From Sorex araneus (lineage: Eukaryota; Chordata; Mammalia; Eulipotyphla; Soricidae): DNA of 64,000 bases. A program made the position numbers and the translations under genes. The stretch lies in NCBI RefSeq assembly GCF_027595985.1, contig NC_073311.1, positions 35,119,643 to 35,183,642 of the forward strand. The letters run 5' to 3'. The notes under the pieces are model-generated. The model did not search any database. It was not told the DNA's origin and saw nothing but the letters and a program-made list of their open reading frames with translations. Shown piece after piece: positions 40,050-49,312 of the stretch (position 1 is the first letter of the stretch; each line of letters begins with the position of its first letter).

Positions 40050-40290
40050 CTAGAGACATGGTTACAAGTAGTTTCTGGAACCGGAAGTAGTCTAGTTAGG
40101 CTCCGGGTTCTGGTTGATCAGCAACATCGTGGCCACTCAAAAGTGTGGCCACCCGGGTCGAGTCTCAGCGGAGCATGTGCTGGTATTGGCCCGAGACTTC
40201 ACAAGCGTCCCGCTGTTCCAAGTATATAGTTTTTTTGTTTTTTTCCCCCCCCCGCACATTACCGCGCCTCTAAGTTCGTGCCTGCTTAAT
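40050..40290. other. CpG-bearing segment with paired GTGGCCAC palindromes
   Basis: This segment has more CpG than its surroundings (GGAACCGGAAG, CACCCGGGTCGAGTCTCAGC, GGCCCGAGAC, AAGCGTCCCGC). GTGGCCAC occurs at 40129-40136 and 40145-40152. There is no recognised repeat and no gene; its nature is open. Confidence 0.4.
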
Positions 40291-40474
40291 AGACTTCATG
40301 AATTTTTTTTACTTATTTTGAATGATACCTATACATAGTATGGAATTACTTTTTGATATATTTGTACTCAATACATTAGCTGTATTTTCTATGCAATCTT
40401 TCAAGAATTTTTTGTTTTGTGTAGGAGTCATGCCTGCGACTATTTAGACGAGGGGGGTGGGAGGGCTATCCCAT

Positions 40475-40785
40475 TGGGGCTGGGGAGACCAAGCAGAACC
40501 AAGGTGAACCAGGGTTGACCATATGCAAGAGAAACCCCTATACCCCTGTACTATCTCTTAGCCCATCAAGCACTTTGGCAGTGGATGGGGGAGGTCCCAC
40601 TTAGCAGCTCCTAGGGCTTGCTCCTGGCTCTGTACTCAGAGATCACTCTTAACAATGCTAGGGCATCATATGTAGTTCTGGGAAGCAAACCTGGGTCAGC
40701 TACTTGCAAGGCAAGTACCTTACTCACTGTATTATTGTACTATTCTGGGTACCCTAGAGAATTTTTTAATGAATCCATATATACT
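40475..40785. repeat. Local duplication, copy 2 (SINE cluster plus flanks)
   Basis: Partner of 38925-39255, about 1.55 kb away in the same orientation. It includes antisense A-old SINE sequence at about 40575-40735. The shared text extends past the SINE into TTTTTAATGAATCCATA, so two independent insertions do not explain it. Confidence 0.8.
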
Positions 40786-40817
40786 ATTGAATAGAATGAA
40801 GTTGAGTGGAACATCCA

Positions 40818-40865
<48 letters not shown>
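40818..40865. repeat. (TA)n microsatellite
   Basis: About 23 TA units just right of the second duplicate copy. Confidence 0.97.
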
Positions 40866-40868
<3 letters not shown>

Positions 40869-40941
40869 CAATGTTTGCATCCCTTGAGATCACTTGAGGC
40901 TATATTCTATACATGAAATTAATAGGTAAGAGAGAATAACT

Positions 40942-41048
40942 TTTTTTTTTGTTATACCCAGCAGAATGCAATATTACCTGGGGGACCATGCGATGCCGTG
41001 AACAAGTCCCTGGCTTCCACACACAAAGCATGTGCTCCAGCCTGCTGA
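40942..41048 (-). mobile_element. A-old SINE, compressed
   Basis: T-run, GTTATACCCAGCAGAATGCA, CTGGGGGACCATGCGATGCC and CACACAAAGCATGTGCTCCA; diverged and shortened. Confidence 0.5.
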
Positions 41049-41083
41049 GACCTCTTCCCTTCAAAGATACCCAATGTCTTTCT

Positions 41084-41204
41084 TTTTTTTTTTTTTTTTG
41101 GTTTCTGGCAGTGCTCAGGGGATCATATAGGATGCTGGGAATCGAACCCGGGTCAGCCACATGCAAGGCAAAACGCCCTACCTGCTGTGCTATCGCTCCA
41201 GCCC
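41084..41204 (-). mobile_element. 3'-truncated family A SINE with poly(A) and TSD
   Basis: Flanked by CCCAATGTCTTTCT at 41070-41083 and 41205-41218. In SINE sense it runs from the head to CCTGAGCACTGCCAGAAACC and then straight into A(18). The last 65-70 bp of the body are absent. The rest is close to consensus. Confidence 0.93.
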
Positions 41205-41411
41205 CCCAATGTCTTTCTATGTTGATTTCAACCTATTGACCTTCCAAGTTTCAGGGACTCGTCTCATGAAACTTAAATGATTTCTAAGAGCTTTTAGCAA
41301 CCAGCACAGTTGGTTGATTAATGAGTTGATGTCCCCCTTTGAGGACCTCGCACCCCATACCCTCCTTACATCCTCTTCTGCAACTTCTCTTGGTGGTGGT
41401 GGAGGTGATTG

Positions 41412-41580
41412 TTTTTGGGTTACACCCAGTGGTGCTCAGGGTATGCTACTAACTCTGTGCTCAGAGATCACTTCTAGAGGGGCTTGGGGGACAAAGGGGA
41501 TGCCAGGGATCGGCCCCAGGTCAGCTAGTCAAGCACGTGCAAGATAAGCATCTTACCCACTGTACTATTGCTTTGGCTCC
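41412..41580 (-). mobile_element. A-old SINE
   Basis: TTTTTGGGTTACACCCAGTG, CTCTGTGCTCAGAGATCACT and GATGCCAGGGATCGGCCCCA, head TGTACTATTGCTTTGGCTCC. Confidence 0.85.
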
Positions 41581-41735
41581 TCTGAAGCATTCTTGGGCCA
41601 TTGGAGGGCTGGTCCTACTAGACTAAGTTCCAACTCAGTTACTCTGGTCCTTCATACTGTCTCAGAGGCAGAATTCTAATTCTAATATTACATTCCACTT
41701 CAATTCTCTTTAATGGGCTTTAAACATTCTCTTTA

Positions 41736-41908
41736 GGGGCTGGAGTGATAGTACGGCGGGTAGGGCGTTTGGCTTGCACGCAGCCGACCCAGGTTTGATT
41801 CCCAGAATCCCATATGGTCCCCTGAGCACCGCCAGGAGTAATTCCTGAGTGCAGAGCCAGGAGTCACCCCTGTGCATTGCCCGGTGTGACCCAAAGAGAA
41901 AAAAAAAA
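41736..41908 (+). mobile_element. Family A SINE with TSD
   Basis: ATTCTCTTTA flanks it at 41726-41735 and 41909-41918. The copy is full length, with GGGGCTGGAGTGATAGTACG at the head and GGTGTGACCCAAAGAG before the A-tail. Confidence 0.94.
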
Positions 41909-41918
41909 ATTCTCTTTA

Positions 41919-42300
41919 ATGGGCTCTCTCTTTAACCACATCTATTCTAAACTCCTGTGCCACAAAGCCCTCTTCCATACTGTGAACAATTTGAGGTGAG
42001 GCTTTAAATGAGTGATTTTGCTCTCCTTGAATACAATGTTACTTGTATTAAAAGTACCATTTGTGTTGTCTTTGGTTACAACCTAATATATGTGATTTTG
42101 TTTGCATTCATTATATGTGAGCATTTACTATGTAAGACTTGGAAACTTTTTTTTTGGATGATTAAAATTCTTCCTTGAGAAGTGAGATTCACTACTGTGG
42201 GGTCTTTACCAAAATGTCACTACAGAGGGACTTTCCTGATTGTTCCATTTACGTTCAGAACACCTGTCCCTTTACCTCATGCCACTTAATTATTTCCATA
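41919..42300. other. Unannotated stretch
   Basis: About 380 bp, AT-rich. The AATTCTCTTTAATGGGCT text next to the SINE's target occurs twice (41702 and 41909 onward), partly from the TSD. Confidence 0.4.
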
Positions 42301-42450
42301 GCAAGGCCGAGAAACAGTCTGAAAGTAAGATGCTTACCTTACAAGTGGCCAATCTGGATTCAATCCAATACCCCATATGGTCCACCAGGACTTATCCCTG
42401 AGCACAGAGGTAGGAGTAAGCCCTGAGCACACTGGGTGTGGCCCCAAAAC
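42301..42450 (+). mobile_element. A-old SINE
   Basis: ACAGTCTGAAAGTAAGATGC, CAATCCAATACCCCATATGG and TCCCTGAGCACAGAGGTAGG to CACTGGGTGTGGCCCC. Confidence 0.82.
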
Positions 42451-42985
42451 ATACATTTTTCCCATAGCACTTTGCATCATCTTACTTACTCTGTAGTTTA
42501 ATTATTCATCTCATGTAACACTTAGCATCATCTCATTAATTAGTCAGTTTACTTATTTGTCCCATCGCTAGAAGCTAAAACTAGCCATCACCAAGATGTT
42601 CAGACATGCCTTCCCAAGATGGTCAAAACAGATGTCCAAGACGTGTCCCTTTGGCATGTAGACAATTACTAACTGAGGTCCTGCAAGCTCAAGAAAAGCT
42701 TTTCAACAATTCCCGTAACTACCCAGAAGAGTGAAAAGTAGGGATCTGATACAGAATTAAGGTATTTTGTTTTGTTTTCACTCCAAACAGTCTATCAGAA
42801 CAAACCATCTTCGTGGCAGGGCAAACATCTCATTATGGAGCTTCTGCACTTTCCACGAGAATCATTCTCTTCTCAGGCGAGTCCCCTTCCTCTCCTTGAA
42901 GCCAAAGACCTCTACTCTTCCTTTGCTTAAGATTAAACCCCTGCTTTTCCTCATTTTTTTGGACCCTGCATGTCTATTTAGACTT
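42451..42985. other. Unannotated stretch
   Basis: About 530 bp without a recognised repeat. A 100-codon plus-strand frame at 42767-43069 runs into a SINE and has no family resemblance. Confidence 0.4.
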
Positions 42986-42996
42986 CATGCACATAT

Positions 42997-43247
42997 CACT
43001 GTCACTGTCACTGTCATCCGGTTGTTCACCGATTTGCTCAAGCAGGCACCAGTAACGTCTCCATTGTGAGACTTGTTGTTACTGTTTTTGTCATATTGAA
43101 TACTCCATGGGTAGCTTGCCAGGCTCTGCCGTGTGGGTGAGATACTCTCGGTAGCTTGCCGGGCTCTCCGAGTTGGGTAGAGGAATCGAACCCAGGTTGG
43201 CCACATGCAAGGCGAAGGCCCTACCCACTGCACTATCGCTCCAATCC
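42997..43247 (-). mobile_element. Family B SINE with TSD
   Basis: CATGCACATAT flanks it at 42986-42996 and 43248-43258. The 3' end on the left is CACTGTCACTGTCACTGTCA, a short tandem repeat rather than poly(T). The body and the head CTATCGCTCCAATCC are complete. Confidence 0.95.
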
Positions 43248-43329
43248 CATGCACATATATAAGCAATTCATTTTTCTTTCTCCTAGTAATCTGTTGTTAG
43301 AGAAATTTTCTTTCCTCCCTGACAATGAC

Positions 43330-43690
43330 AAATAAGTTCATCCATTCATGATTTAATGAACACCTCTAAGTGTCTAGAATTATGGGAAACATAGGGTGAA
43401 GAACTACAAAAGTGTATGACTGCTTTCTAGGACCTTCCAGTGAAGTAGACCTATGAAATAGCTAAGCAGGGTGCAAGTTTAATTGCTAAAAGCAGTGAAG
43501 CAGGACAAAGAGTGTTGCAGAGCAAGTGAAGACAGTGAGGCGAGGGTAAAAGCTGGGGGCGTGGGGGAAACACATGAGTTTAAAGGCAGGTTGGAACTTG
43601 ATGTAGGAATTTAAGCTAGAATCATGTGGCTCACCAGGTAAGCAGTGCAGACTTTTGAGTAAAAGAGTAGCATGAGGAAAACGGTTTCTA
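43330..43690 (-). repeat. L2-like fragment, antisense
   Basis: TTCATCCATTCATGATTTAA TGAACACCT and, further right, TTTTGAGTAAAAGAGTAGCA TGAGG follow the antisense L2 order (attcattcaacaaatatttattgagcacct to ttttgagcagaggagtgacatga). Diverged. Confidence 0.5.
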
Positions 43691-43694
43691 AAGA

Positions 43695-43845
43695 TTACCA
43701 GCAGATCACACAGAAGGTAGGGCACTTGCCTTGCAAGTGGCCAACCTGGGATTGATCCCTGACACCCCATATGGTCCCCCAAGTCTGCCAGGAGTGAGTC
43801 CTGAGCACAGACCCAAGAAAACTGTTGGGTGTGACCCTAAAACAA
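43695..43845 (+). mobile_element. A-old SINE
   Basis: AGAAGGTAGGGCACTTGCCT, GGATTGATCCCTGACACCCC and GAGTCCTGAGCACAGACCCA to GTTGGGTGTGACCC. Confidence 0.87.
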
Positions 43846-43883
43846 AACCAAAATAAAAGAATTACAAAAAAAAAAAAAGATGA

Positions 43884-44060
43884 CGGGGCCAGAGAGTGTA
43901 CAGGGATTGTCACTTTCCTTGCATTTAGCCCATCCATTTCTACCCACGGCACCACATATGGTCCCCTGAGCATCATTAGGAGTGAACCCTGAGTGCAAAA
44001 CCAGGAGTAAGCCTTCAGCACTACTGGGCACTGTGCACAACCCCCCTCCCAAAAAAAATT
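43884..44060 (+). mobile_element. A-old SINE
   Basis: CGGGGCCAGAGAGTGTACAG, CCTTGCATTTAGCCCATCCA and GTGCAAAACCAGGAGTAAGC. Second of three same-strand SINEs in a row. Confidence 0.85.
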
Positions 44061-44100
44061 AAAATGATAATGTTAGGACAGATGATAAGAAACTCTGATC

Positions 44101-44288
44101 AGAAAGCCTTAGAGATAATAAAGGGTGCAAATTACACAGGGTAAAAATGTTTTCTCTGCATGCAACCAACCCTGGTTCTATCCCCAGCACCCAGATGGTT
44201 CTCCAAGCATTGCCAGGGGTCACTCCTGAACACAGAGCCACATGTGACCCAAAAGCTTCACCACCTCCATCTCAAAAAAAAAAAAAAA
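44101..44288 (+). mobile_element. A-old SINE with TSD
   Basis: AACTCTGATC flanks it at 44091-44100 and 44289-44298. AGAAAGCCTTAGAGATAATA replaces the normal head text. The body (TCTATCCCCAGCACCCAGAT, CTGAACACAGAGCCACATGT) and a 17-18 base A-tail are normal. Confidence 0.85.
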
Positions 44289-44298
44289 AACTCTGATC

Positions 44299-45073
44299 TG
44301 AGTTCAATTGGGCCTGGGGGAGATGGGGGGAAAGAAAGGGATGGAAAACCAATACTGCAAAAGCATAGCTGAAGAACATCAAGTCCAGTGTATTCCTCCA
44401 GTTAGGTAACTCTCGGGCTAAAGCATTAGATCAGCCATCAAGACCTTGCTCCTGGGCAGGTAGGAGATGCAGCTGAGTGGGTGAGAGAGGTGAAGAGGCA
44501 CAGGCACAGGCTTTGTAAAGCTAAAGCAATCTGAAGAGCCCAGATAAAAAGGAAAAGAAAAAAAAAAAAGGATCACTGTTTTAAATAAATCCCATGTGAG
44601 TTATCCTCTTAATTTAAAGCAGATGGTGAGACCTAGGACAGCCTAATTTATTGCTGCCATTCAGAACTGGAGCCTTCCTAGGTTCCTAAGCAACGCTGAT
44701 GGGGAATGTCAGATTGCATGAAATTTCCTGATGAGACCATGTGATCCAGGCACAACCCACTGAAAGTCATCCGAATACTCAAAATCGCTTACCCTAGACT
44801 ACAGCTGCCAGTTCTGTTCTTGCTCGCTCTCAGCAGATGGGGGGTGGGCTTTCTGTATTTTCAGGCAGGATGGTGGGAATTCTAAGAACAAGGAAGAACC
44901 AAAACAAAGCTTGGGAGAGGATTGGGGGGGTGGGGAAAGACTGACAACTGTTTAAGACCAAAGATATGGGTCAGCTGTAGTGCAGTTATTTGCATGTGTG
45001 TGGTTCCCAGCATTGCAAACAAAGAAAAGGAAAAGGAAAAACAGTTCAGAAATTTGGTACCTAGTGGTTTTAT
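44299..45073. other. Unannotated stretch
   Basis: About 775 bp, single-copy-looking. GTGTGTGGTTCCCAGCATTG near 44995 may be a SINE scrap. Confidence 0.4.
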
Positions 45074-45240
45074 TTTTTAATTTTTTTGGTTTGGGGACCA
45101 CACCTGGTGGTGCTCAGGGGTTACTCCTGGCTCTGCACTCAGGAATCACTCTTGGTTGGCTCAGGGGACTATACGGGATGCCAAGGGATCGAACACCTGC
45201 AGAGCAAGTGTCTTCCTCGCCCTGCTATCATGCCAGGCCA
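45074..45240 (-). mobile_element. A-old SINE
   Basis: GGGGACCACACCTGGTGGTG, GGTTACTCCTGGCTCTGCAC and ATGCCAAGGGATCGAACACC, head CTGCTATCATGCCAGGCC. Confidence 0.88.
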
Positions 45241-45336
45241 GAACCTGGTGCTTTAGATTCTTCCTTGTTGTACTGTGTATGTGCTAAGTTTTCTATGAAG
45301 GAAGGAAAGTAGCAAGGCATTTTTAAAAGTAGCGTT

Positions 45337-45515
45337 TAGGGGACTAGAGAGATAGCACTGAGAGTCACATGCTGGTCTTGCACTAAATTGACCCTAACAT
45401 CACATATGGTGTCACCCCCTCCCCTGTCATCTCCCAGAACTGCCAGGAGAGATCCTGGTGCACAGACCCAGCAGTAAACCCTGCAGTGGCCCAAACCCTC
45501 CCTCTCCCCACTCCC
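45337..45515 (+). mobile_element. A-old SINE
   Basis: GGGGACTAGAGAGATAGCAC, AACATCACATATGGTGTCAC and GCACAGACCCAGCAGTAAAC, with an enlarged C/T-rich middle and end. Confidence 0.78.
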
Positions 45516-45639
45516 AAGAAATAGTTAAACTTCTCTGGGTTAGCAAACTCATCCAACAAACTGAGTAATATCTGTGATAACATAGGAAGACTGAAAAATG
45601 TATGATCTAAAGAGGAAAGACAGTCTGATAATGAAAGCA

Positions 45640-45785
45640 GTCGAGAACACTTCTTGAGGAAATACTGTGGGCCAGGCCCTTTAGGGGCCATTATCAGCCC
45701 CACTGTACTGATGAGACAACGGAGGGCTCCCGGGGGATTGGGGTGACGTCCTACAACTGGCAACACTAGTGGTAGGGAACAGTAT
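45640..45785 (-). repeat. MIR SINE, antisense
   Basis: ACTGTGGGCCAGGCCCTTTA, GGGCCATTATCAGCCCCACT, ACTGATGAGACAACGGAGGG and CAACTGGCAACACTAGTGGT fit antisense MIR from its 3' part through the core. Confidence 0.72.
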
Positions 45786-45824
45786 TGTGGATCTGTCAAG
45801 AGTGTCAGAGAGTAATTTTCAGGG

Positions 45825-45921
45825 AATCAAGCAATAACACAGCAGGTAAGGAACTTTCCTTGCATGTAATTGACCCAAGCACCCCATATGGTCCCCTGAT
45901 ATGGTCGCACTACTGGGTGTG

Positions 45922-45922
<1 letters not shown>
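45825..45922 (+). mobile_element. A-old SINE, shortened
   Basis: AATCAAGCAATAACACAGCA, CTTGCATGTAATTGACCCAA and CACCCCATATGGTCCCCTGA, then GCACTACTGGGTGTGAG. The middle is deleted. The tail starts the following microsatellite. Confidence 0.82.
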
Positions 45923-46019
<97 letters not shown>

Positions 46020-46101
46020 GAAGGAAGGAAGGAAGGAAGGAAGGAAGGAAGGAAGGAAGGAAGGAAGGAAGGAAGGAAGGAAGGAAGGAAGGAAGGAAGG
46101 A
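45923..46101 (+). repeat. (GAAA)n(GGAA)n microsatellite
   Basis: About 97 bp of GAAA switches cleanly to about 82 bp of GGAA. It is seeded at the tail of the SINE at 45825. Confidence 0.97.
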
Positions 46102-46455
46102 GGAATCATATGTACTGGGTTCTAGTCCCATATTTTGGAAAATACTCCATATTGTTCTTCATAGAGACAGCACTCTCAATAGGATCCTTTCTCACCACAA
46201 TCCCACCAACAAGACTGTTTCCAAGCTTTTAATATACCATTCTCACTGGTGTGAGATAATATCTCAATGTTGTTTTGATTTGCATTTGCCAATCATGAGT
46301 GATGAGCACTTTTTTATATGCCTATTGGTCAACTGTATATCTTCCTTTAATTTATTTTTACTAAATCACAGTGAGATACACAGTTACAAAGTTGTTCATG
46401 ATTGGGTTTCAGTTATATATTGTTCTAAAACCTGTCCCTTCACCAGTGTACTTTG

Positions 46456-46633
46456 CTTTTTTTTGGGGGGGGGGGGGCGGTCACACCCGGCAATGCTCAG
46501 AGGTTACTCCTGGCTCTGCACTCAGGAATTATTCCTGGCAGTGCTCAGGGGACCATATGGGATGCTGGGAATCCAACCTGGATCAGCCACGTGCAAGGCA
46601 AGTGCCCTACCTACTGTGCTATCGCTCCAGCCC
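46456..46633 (-). mobile_element. Family A SINE with TSD, nested in the L1 3' end
   Basis: CACCAGTGTACTTTG (46441-46455) and CACCAGTATACTTTG (46634-46648) flank it. The copy is full length, with a G12 run replacing part of the T/G tail junction (GGGGGGGGGGGGCGGTCACA). Confidence 0.93.
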
Positions 46634-46730
46634 CACCAGTATACTTTGTTTTTTACCACCAATGTTCCCAGTTTCCCTCCCACCTGCCTCCCTCATCCCC
46701 TACCTGCCTCTATTCCAGGCACTTTCCTTC

Positions 46731-46866
46731 TCTCTCTGTCTCTCTCTCTGTTTCTCTCTATCTCTGTCTCTGTCTCTGTGTTTCTGCCTTTGTCTCTGTC
46801 TCTGTCTGTCTGTCTCTCTGTCTTTCTGTCTCTCTCTCTCTCTCTTGCTCGCTCGCTCTCTCTCTC
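46731..46866. repeat. (TC)n/(TCTG)n microsatellite
   Basis: Pyrimidine-rich with CTGTCTCTG, GTTTCTC and GCTCGCTCGC interruptions. It produces long Ser/Leu frames on the plus strand. Confidence 0.93.
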
Positions 46867-46944
46867 CCCTTCCCCCCATATCTTCTTCAGGAAAATATCT
46901 GTTCATCTCCTCAACCCATTTGTGTGTTGGGTCATTGGATTTTC

Positions 46945-47085
46945 GTTTTGTTTGGGGGCCACACCCAGCTGTGTGCTGGCTCTGTGTTCAGGGAGAGCTC
47001 AGGGGATATGGTTTGCTGAGCTCTGAACCTGGGTTGGCTGTATGCAAGGCTAGCATCCTGCCCACTATACTATCCCTCTGGCCCG
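46945..47085 (-). mobile_element. A-old SINE, nested in the ancient L1
   Basis: GGGGGCCACACCCAGCTGTG, GCTCTGTGTTCAGGGAGAGC and CTGAACCTGGGTTGGCTGTA, head ACTATCCCTCTGGCCC. The L1 text resumes right after it. Confidence 0.87.
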
Positions 47086-47264
47086 CTCATTGAATGTTTT
47101 GTGAGGGGTTGTAGATATTGGATATCAGCTCTTTATCTGAGGTATTGTGTCTCACATCATTTTACTGGTCCTCGCTAGGGCTTACACCCCTTTTTGTTGT
47201 GTTCACATTCCCTCCTGGGCTGCTGTGTGACCAGAAATTATTTGTAATGCTGGGACTACAATGA

Positions 47265-47385
47265 AGAGAGCTTCCAGGCCCAAATAACAGGGCTTCTGGG
47301 CTCATGTGAGACACTGGGAATTTGAACTCAGGACCATATGCTTCCAAGGTAGATACTCTAAATCTCTGAGTGATACCTTGTGGCT
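47265..47385 (-). mobile_element. tRNA-like SINE, diverged
   Basis: GAGACACTGGGAATTTGAAC, TCAGGACCATATGCTTCCAA and CTCTAAATCTCTGAGTGATA contain a B-box-like GGAATTTGAACTC in antisense. The family is unclear. Confidence 0.4.
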
Positions 47386-47789
47386 CAAAAGGAAAGTTTG
47401 ACTTCCGAGATTACAGAAGCTCCTGTCCAAGCAGTATGAAGCCTTCAGAGCAGCAGATAAGTGGGTGATTAAATCCACACAGAGACTTTAGAACCTGACC
47501 ACATCATTTTGTTACCTTCCTGCCCCCACCCTAGTACAAAGACAGGTGCAGAAATCCAGAGACCATCAAGCTGACAGACAGCAGCTCAGAGCCTGGAAAA
47601 GTAGAAGCTTTTTTCTGCCCCACCTGCCCAGACCTGGACCCACTTCTGATTTGCACCAGAAAGGTGGTCCCAAGCCCCCAGTCCTTCCCACCCCCGTAGC
47701 TGACGGTGATAGGATGCACTAGCACTTCTCCCTCTAAAACAGGTTGAGAAAACAGAGAAGAAAACAAAACCGTAAAATTGGAGTTAAGC
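47386..47789. other. Unannotated stretch
   Basis: About 400 bp. A 102-codon minus-strand frame at 47531-47839 resembles nothing I know and overlaps an L2-like scrap. Confidence 0.4.
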
Positions 47790-47860
47790 AGTTGACTCAA
47801 CAAATATTTATTTGGCCCCTCCTGTGTGCTGAGGACCATCTTCCCTGGGTGCGAGGCCAG
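47790..47860 (-). repeat. L2 3' end, antisense
   Basis: ACTCAACAAATATTTATTTG, GCCCCTCCTGTGTGCTGAGG resembles antisense L2/MIR-type ends (caacaaatatttattgagcgcctactgtgtgccagg). Confidence 0.55.
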
Positions 47861-48009
47861 GCTCCATTCACTCTGGCCCTACTGCAAGTCTCTGCTTTAT
47901 GATCTACTCACTATTCCTTAGCTACCGCCTGACATGCAGTTCTGCCTCTGCTTTCCTCCAGATCAGAGTATTTCCACACTGTTTCCCGCCAGGCTCTCCG
48001 CCCCGCCTT

Positions 48010-48051
48010 CAGGCTTAATTCAATGTCCTCCAGGCTTAATTCAATGTCCTC
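48010..48051. repeat. 21 bp perfect tandem duplication
   Basis: A unit containing AGGCTTAATTCAATGTCCTC is repeated exactly at 48010-48030 and 48031-48051. It lies in single-copy-looking sequence. Confidence 0.97.
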
Positions 48052-48192
48052 AATCCCTTCGTTGTTAAACTCCTCTTGCTTCCTTCCCAATCATCCAATC
48101 CTCAATATCCGATCTCAAATTGCTAACACAGCAGCCCATGAAGAGAGCAAATGAAGCTGAATACATGTAAGCCGTCTAAGTAAATTTGTTTA

Positions 48193-48355
48193 GGGGCCAA
48201 AGAAATAGTACAATGGGTCAGGCTTTGTCTTGCACGTGGCCAAATAGGAGTTGGTCTCCAGCATTCCCTATGGTCCCTGGAATACCATCAGGACTGATTC
48301 CAGAGTGCAGAGCCTGAAGCACTTTCCCTGAGCATTCTTGGCGTGGTCAAAAAAA
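48193..48355 (+). mobile_element. A-old SINE
   Basis: AGGGGCCAAAGAAATAGTAC, GTCTTGCACGTGGCCAAATA and CAGAGTGCAGAGCCTGAAGC to TCTTGGCGTGGTCAAAA. Confidence 0.85.
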
Positions 48356-48387
48356 AACTCAAAAAATTTATAGTAACAATATGATGC

Positions 48388-48434
48388 CAGAGACAGAGAG
48401 AGACAGACAGACAGACAGACAGAGAGGGAGAGAG

Positions 48435-48490
<56 letters not shown>
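48388..48490. repeat. (ACAG)n(GA)n microsatellite within a SINE head
   Basis: GCCAGAGACAGAGAGAGACA, several ACAG units, then about 55 bp of GA. The text on either side (GCCAGAGA and GAGAGCACAGGGTTC) is the split SINE head GGCCAGAGAGATAGCACAGG. Confidence 0.93.
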
Positions 48491-48660
48491 ACAGGGTTCA
48501 TTCATGCCTTGCATGCAGCTGACCCTGGTTCTATCTCCAGCACCACGCAGTCCCCAAGCATCTCCAGATACAGTCTTACAGACTTCTGAGCACCACCAGG
48601 CTGACCCAGGTAATTCTCAGCATTGTGGGGCTTGAGCAGCACCTCACCCCCCCCCCCCAT
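48488..48660 (+). mobile_element. SINE carrying an expanded GA head (family D-like body)
   Basis: GAGCACAGGGTTCATTCATG, CCTTGCATGCAGCTGACCCT, TATCTCCAGCACCACGCAGT, then a longer body (TGAGCACCACCAGGCTGACC, GCTTGAGCAGCACCTCACCC) ending in C13. The body fits family D better than A. Confidence 0.72.
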
Positions 48661-49142
48661 CACGCCCTCACTGAGCTGCTGGTCTGATTGGCCAAACATC
48701 AGCAGGAGGGTCCTGGGAAATCTGAGAACCACTAAGGAGGTCCTCACTCCCACCAAAAAGATAGTAACAATGACAACTCGCACTTGAGAAGGGAATTTGG
48801 GACAGGTTTCCAGTAATGACTAAGTACAAGGAACTAACAACCCAGGTAATGAGTCGGCATGAGGTAAGCTTGAGGCAAGGTCACCAAAGATGGGGAAAAC
48901 ACAGAAAACTAGACCCAGATTGTGGGAAATCACCAAAAAGGACAAGATAATGACCAAGAAGACTGATGGAATTAGTGTGGGAAAGAGGGACCAGGACTAA
49001 AACACCCACGAGAGTTTGCGTGTCGAAGGAAGGAGTCTCAAGGAGACTGCAGCGGCTGGGGGCTAGCAGGGTGAAATGAGTTGGTCAGTGGCGCTGCCCA
49101 AAGTCAGTCTTGAGGAGGCTGCTGGAATTAAAGACCAGGGCT
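48661..49142. other. Unannotated stretch
   Basis: About 480 bp, A- and G-rich, no repeat or gene recognised. Confidence 0.4.
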
Positions 49143-49312
49143 GGGGCCAGAGAGAGAGTCAGCAGGTAGGCAGTCACTTAGGCTGACCTGGGCTCTATCC
49201 CCGGCACCCCCTACCATCCTCCCAAGCCGTGACAGGAGTGATCCCTGAGAGCAGAGCCAGGATTAACCCCTGAGCACTGCCAGGTATGATCCAAGGAATA
49301 AAAATAAATAAA
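49143..49312 (+). mobile_element. A-old SINE
   Basis: GGGGCCAGAGAGAGAGTCAG, GACCTGGGCTCTATCCCCGG and AGCAGAGCCAGGATTAACCC to CAGGTATGATCCAAGG. GACCAGGG on both flanks may be a short TSD. Confidence 0.87.

Larger units (their letters stand above)
46346..46872 (-). mobile_element. L1 3' end, older class, nested in the ancient L1
   Basis: TTTACTAAATCACAGTGAGA, CACAGTTACAAAGTTGTTCA, CTGTCCCTTCACCAGTGTA and, beyond a SINE, CACCAATGTTCCCAGTTTCC. A TC/TCTG tract at 46731-46866 fills its 5' side. ATATCTTC on both sides may be part of a TSD. Confidence 0.75.
46110..47165 (-). mobile_element. Ancient L1 ORF2 fragment, interrupted
   Basis: Antisense L1M-type landmarks: ACCACAATCCCACCAACAAG, ATACCATTCTCACTGGTGTG and TTTTGATTTGCATTTGCCAA; then, after an insertion, CATATCTTCTTCAGGAAAAT ATC and ACCCATTTGTGTGTTGGGTC; then, after a second insertion, TGTAGATATTGGATATCAGC. 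The order shows one element cut at 46346-46872 and 46945-47085. Confidence 0.78.

Noticed and set aside
46280-47093. Overlapping plus-strand frames of 188-248 codons
   Set aside because: They read antisense through a SINE, an L1 end and a TC microsatellite. The recurring SINE-coded peptide occurs at many loci here.
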